Shown in pieces: positions 60,910 to 64,000 of a DNA stretch of 64,000 bases. The stretch's first letter is position 1, and every line of letters starts with the position of its first letter. The translations under genes and the position numbers were made by a program. The notes beneath the pieces were generated by a model, which was given only the letters and a program-made list of their open reading frames with translations, had not been told where the DNA came from and made no database searches. The stretch comes from Tatumella sp. JGM118 (GTDB lineage Bacteria > Pseudomonadota > Gammaproteobacteria > Enterobacterales > Enterobacteriaceae), in NCBI RefSeq assembly GCF_018257515.1, contig NZ_JAERJR010000005.1, positions 62,001 through 126,000 on the forward strand, in the 5' to 3' direction.

Positions 60910-62010
60910 CTATAAGCGCATCGGCATCACGACATACGCAGCATGCGGACTGGCGACGTCTTCAATCTGCACGCTTGAAACAGAGTCTGTCAGCAGTAAG
61001 CGGACATTCTCACATTTAAGGGCATTCAGCACATCCAGTACATAACTGACGTTAAACCCAATCTCGAGATCACTGCCCTGATAGTTCACGTCCAGGATCT
61101 CTTCAGCTTCTTCCTGCTCCGGGTTATTCGCGGTAATACGCAACTGATTCTCGGTAATGAAAAGACGCACTCCCCGGAACTTTTCATTGGAAAGGATCGC
61201 CGCACGCGCAAAGGCCTGCCGTAAGAGATCACAACCGGCTTCCAGCGTCTTATCCGGATTTTTAGGCAGAACCCGGCGATAGTCAGGAAAACGTCCGTCC
61301 ACCAGTTTGGAGGTAAAGATAAAATCCCCCACATGCGCACGAATATTACTGCTGCCGATCTGCACCTGCAGAGGCGTATCTCCGCCATCCAGTAGCCGGA
61401 CCAGTTCAACCACACCTTTACGCGGAACAATGACTGAATGGTCAGGTAACGACTGGCCAACCGGCATCGAACATACCGCCAGGCGGTGTCCGTCGGTGGA
61501 GACAGTCCGCAGCTCTTCCCCTTCGGTTTCAAACAGCATTCCGTTCAGGTAGTAGCGAACATCCTGATGGGCCATGGAAAACTGCGTGGCCTCAATCAGG
61601 CGTTTCAGCGTTGCCTGAGGCAGTGTGAATTCGACCTCACTCTGCCAGTCATCGAGATTCGGAAAATCACTGGCCGGCAGCGTGGATAACGAGAAACGAC
61701 TGCGTCCTGAACGTACCAGAATCCGGTCACCTTCCAGGATGACGTGGATCTCAGCGCCTTCCGGTAATCCCCGGCAGATATCCAGGAATTTACGCGCAGG
61801 CACGGTCGTCGCCCCTGATTCATGGGGCTGACTGAGCGATACCCGGGCAACCATCTCCATTTCGAGATCCGTTCCGGTCAGCGATAATGCACCCTCGCTC
61901 ACCTGCAGTAACAGGTTGCCGAGGATTGGAAGTGTCGGACGTCCCCCCAGGGGGCCGCTCACTTGCTGTAAGGGTTTGAGCAATTGCTCTCTTTCAACAA
62001 TAAATTTCAT
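60910..62010 (-). CDS. dnaN: DNA polymerase III sliding clamp (beta)
   Basis: A 366-residue beta clamp, the same length as in E. coli. MKFIVEREQLLKPLQQVSGPLGGRPTLPIL and the C-terminal YVVMPMRL are nearly identical, and three clamp domains can be followed. It tethers polymerase III and other partners via the hydrophobic cleft. Four bases separate it from dnaA. Confidence 0.98.
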   Translation of the reverse strand: MKFIVEREQLLKPLQQVSGPLGGRPTLPILGNLLLQVSEGALSLTGTDLEMEMVARVSLSQPHESGATTVPARKFLDICRGLPEGAEIHVILEGDRILVRSGRSRFSLSTLPASDFPNLDDWQSEVEFTLPQATLKRLIEATQFSMAHQDVRYYLNGMLFETEGEELRTVSTDGHRLAVCSMPVGQSLPDHSVIVPRKGVVELVRLLDGGDTPLQVQIGSSNIRAHVGDFIFTSKLVDGRFPDYRRVLPKNPDKTLEAGCDLLRQAFARAAILSNEKFRGVRLFITENQLRITANNPEQEEAEEILDVNYQGSDLEIGFNVSYVLDVLNALKCENVRLLLTDSVSSVQIEDVASPHAAYVVMPMRL

Positions 62011-62014
62011 AGCG

Positions 62015-63430
62015 TCAGGAAGATAATGTTCTGATTAAATTGGAGAAATCTTCTTTGATATCGTGACTTTCTTCACGTAACTGCTCTATTTTCCGGCAGG
62101 CGTGGAGTACGGTGGTATGGTCCCGCCCGCCAAAAGCATCACCGATTTCCGGCAGACTATGGTTCGTCAGTTCTTTCGCCATCGCCATTGCCATCTGACG
62201 CGGTCTGGCCACCGAGCGCGAGCGGCGTTTCGATAATAAGTCCGCCACTTTAATTTTATAGTATTCTGCGACGGTTTTCTGAATATTATCGATAGTGACC
62301 AGCTTTTCCTGCAACGCCAGCAGATCACGCAGTGCTTCACGAACAAAGTCGATGGTGATCGCCCTGCCGGTAAAGTTCGCATTCGCGATGACACGGTTCA
62401 GTGCCCCTTCCAGCTCACGGACATTGGAGCGCAGGCGTTTGGCAATAAAAAACGCGACTTCGCCGGGCAGACGGATTTTATTTTCGTCAGCTTTTTTCAT
62501 AAGAATGGCGACGCGAGTCTCAAGCTCGGGCGGTTCGATAGCCACCGTCAGGCCCCAGCCAAAACGCGACTTCAGGCGATCTTCGACCCCATTGATCTCT
62601 TTCGGATACCGATCGGAGGTCAGGATAATTTGCTGGTTACCTTCCAGCAACGCGTTGAAGGTATGAAAAAACTCTTCCTGCGAACGCTCTTTATTCGCAA
62701 AAAACTGAATATCATCGATAAGCAGCGCATCCACCGACCGGTAATAGCGCTTAAATTCTTCAATGGCATTGTTCTGCAATGCCTTTACCATATCCTGCAC
62801 AAAGCGTTCCGAGTGCATATAGACAATTTTTGCATTCGGTTTTCTGGCGATAATACCGTTACCGACAGCATGTAACAGGTGGGTTTTCCCCAGGCCCGTA
62901 CCACCATACAGAAATAACGGATTATAGGCGCCGCCCGGGTTCTCAGCGACCTGCCGCGCGGCCGCGCGGGCCAGCTGGTTTGACTTACCTTCGACAAAGT
63001 TATCAAAGTTATGCCGGCTATTCACATTTGAGCGATAAGCCACTTCCACAGGGGCAGGAACGTTATCCCAGCTGGGGCGACCATCATGACTCGGTGCTGA
63101 AGGCTGACGTACCGGAGGGATCGGCTGCGAAATATTCTGAACGGCAACCGTACTCGCAGCAGGCACCGCCGGTGCTGCCGCTGCAGGCCGTGCACCCACT
63201 TCAAAACGTAATACCGGAATATCCGATCCACAAAACTCATTCAGCAGGCCATTAATACTATTAATGTATTTATCCCGCACCCAGTCGAGTACAAAGCGGT
63301 TTGGTGCGTACAGAGCCAGAGTGTTGTCGTTCAATTCAGCCTGTAAAGGACGGATCCACATACTGAATTCAGTGGCAGGTAATTCATCCTGCAAACGGGT
63401 AAGGCACTGTTGCCAAAGCGTTAGTGACAC
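62015..63430 (-). CDS. dnaA: Chromosomal replication initiator DnaA
   Basis: A 471-residue AAA+ initiator (467 in E. coli). Domain I starts [17 protein letters not shown]; domain II is an Ala/Pro-rich linker (~90-135). Walker [14 protein letters not shown] and Walker [12 protein letters not shown] lie in domain III, and the domain IV signature [18 protein letters not shown] binds DnaA boxes. The GTG at 63430 with GGAG upstream was chosen, as E. coli dnaA also starts with GTG; a longer frame to 63463 adds [11 protein letters not shown]. First gene of dnaA-dnaN-recF-gyrB. Confidence 0.97.
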   Translation of the reverse strand: MSLTLWQQCLTRLQDELPATEFSMWIRPLQAELNDNTLALYAPNRFVLDWVRDKYINSINGLLNEFCGSDIPVLRFEVGARPAAAAPAVPAASTVAVQNISQPIPPVRQPSAPSHDGRPSWDNVPAPVEVAYRSNVNSRHNFDNFVEGKSNQLARAAARQVAENPGGAYNPLFLYGGTGLGKTHLLHAVGNGIIARKPNAKIVYMHSERFVQDMVKALQNNAIEEFKRYYRSVDALLIDDIQFFANKERSQEEFFHTFNALLEGNQQIILTSDRYPKEINGVEDRLKSRFGWGLTVAIEPPELETRVAILMKKADENKIRLPGEVAFFIAKRLRSNVRELEGALNRVIANANFTGRAITIDFVREALRDLLALQEKLVTIDNIQKTVAEYYKIKVADLLSKRRSRSVARPRQMAMAMAKELTNHSLPEIGDAFGGRDHTTVLHACRKIEQLREESHDIKEDFSNLIRTLSS

Positions 63431-63637
63431 GGCGGACTCCACTGGTACAAAAAAGTAAGACAAGAAATGGTGCTAATCTTTTGAAAAAACTGGTTATTGA
63501 TGCAGACGGAGAAATCGCCTGCTGCAACGATCTGCAATTCATCCCCGCGGTGCGTCCGGAAGGATCGCCAGCGGAACGACGGATCATAACGCAAAGCGGG
63601 CAAGAGATCTTCCTTTTCTACACCGATTTCTCCCATT

Positions 63638-63646
63638 TTATCCACA
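63638..63646. promoter_or_regulatory. DnaA box in the dnaA promoter region
   Basis: TTATCCACA is a perfect DnaA box, about 208 bp upstream of the dnaA start. Autoregulation through a DnaA box between the two dnaA promoters is known in E. coli. Confidence 0.85.
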
Positions 63647-63782
63647 GGATTTCAGAATGACACCGGGCAAGTCACGCTCCGGGATAAAAGAAAAAACCGG
63701 CCGGATTGCAGATTTTTCCACCTTACCGGCCGGAGGACGGTCATTTTATGGCAACAGATCGACCGATGATCCTGAACGATCC

Positions 63783-63810
63783 TTGCTCTTTATAAGGAAG
63801 CCCGTATAAT
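63783..63810 (+). promoter_or_regulatory. Sigma-70 promoter, probably for rpmH
   Basis: TTGCTC (63783-63788) and TATAAT (63805-63810) are separated by 16 bases. The direction is away from dnaA, where rpmH is expected by enterobacterial synteny. Confidence 0.7.
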
Positions 63811-64000
63811 TCTCACCCTGTTTGCATCCCGAAGTAGCGCCTGGCGTCACCGAAAGAATTGCAGACAGACTTTTATCGGGGCATAAAGGTGTCATTATTA
63901 GCGGAAGTAAATTGACTCAGGACTGTACAGTTATTACAATCCCGCCTCTTTAAATAAAATACACTGAGGCGTCGGTCGGTTTACTGACTCTGCTACGCGT

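Larger units (their letters stand above)
63431..64000. other. dnaA/rpmH divergent intergenic region
   Basis: A 570-bp stretch running to the window edge, with no coding frame I can support. It holds a perfect DnaA box (63638-63646), several GATC sites clustered near 63757-63781, the inverted pair CCGGCCGG (63697-63704 and 63726-63733), and a strong plus-strand promoter (63783-63810). In E. coli the divergent gene is rpmH; its start is beyond the window or not recognisable here. Confidence 0.6.

Noticed and set aside
63431-64000. Chromosomal origin next to dnaA
   Set aside because: Only one perfect DnaA box is present and there are no AT-rich 13-mers in a cluster; in enterobacteria oriC is elsewhere.

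Overview
The window is a run of enterobacterial core chromosome. Almost every gene matches an E. coli gene over its full length, but several E. coli loci are missing between them. Family-level features (a glpEGR/glpD block, gntUKR, ugpBAECQ, rpoH-ftsXEY, dnaA-dnaN-recF-gyrB, RyhB) place it in Enterobacterales. The partial 2-ketogluconate cluster and the missing loci suggest Erwiniaceae (Pantoea/Erwinia/Tatumella-like). That is an inference from gene content; no rRNA or marker tree was available. No insertion sequence, prophage, CRISPR array or tRNA gene was seen.

Layout. 1-7.5 kb: 3' end of mrcA, then nudE, igaA, the heat-shock pair hslR-hslO (with a sigma-32-like promoter) and pckA. 7.5-12.9 kb: envZ-ompR, divergent greB, tex. 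12.9-19.8 kb: a small monooxygenase gene and a DUF1471 gene where E. coli has feoABC, then bioH, gntX, nfuA, glpR-glpG-glpE and divergent glpD with a perfect GlpR operator. 19.8-26.3 kb: asd, yhgN, gntU-gntK-gntR with a GntR operator, the pirin gene yhhW, the iron-responsive small RNA RyhB under a Fur box, and yhhA. 26.3-36.3 kb: the ugp glycerol-3-phosphate operon preceded by an 11-bp-phased series of PhoB boxes, rpoH, and ftsX-ftsE-ftsY; ftsY carries an in-frame 66-bp tandem duplication. 36.3-43.2 kb: rsmD, yhhL, yhhM, yhhN, tusA, yhhQ, dcrB, proP, hemB. 43.2-52.6 kb: a more mosaic stretch with queH, a lone ssuE, pptA, dnaC-dnaT, tag, a LacI regulator with a kguE-like gene and ghrB (partial 2-ketogluconate cluster), avtA and eamA. 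52.6-64 kb: yidQ/yidR, two tandem DUF1471 genes, yidA, gyrB-recF-dnaN-dnaA and the dnaA/rpmH intergenic region.

How the genes connect. Glycerol-3-phosphate supply (ugpBAEC, ugpQ) feeds glpD. Gluconate entry (gntU, gntK) and ketogluconate reduction (ghrB, kguE-like, LacI regulator) form a sugar-acid theme. pckA, asd and avtA handle central carbon and amino acid metabolism. HslR, HslO and RpoH belong to the heat-shock response. YhhQ (queuosine-precursor import) and QueH (last queuosine step) share a pathway. DnaA, DnaN, DnaC, DnaT, GyrB and RecF are replication and repair functions.

The sequence shows no clear novel multi-gene system. The observations most worth following are RyhB with its Fur box, the FtsY linker repeat, the truncated kgu-type cluster, the tandem DUF1471 pair, an orphan terminator that may end an unannotated small RNA, and two unexplained intergenic stretches (52.6-53.4 kb and 56.8-57.3 kb). 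Comparisons with E. coli gene order and protein length are from memory; no database search was run.
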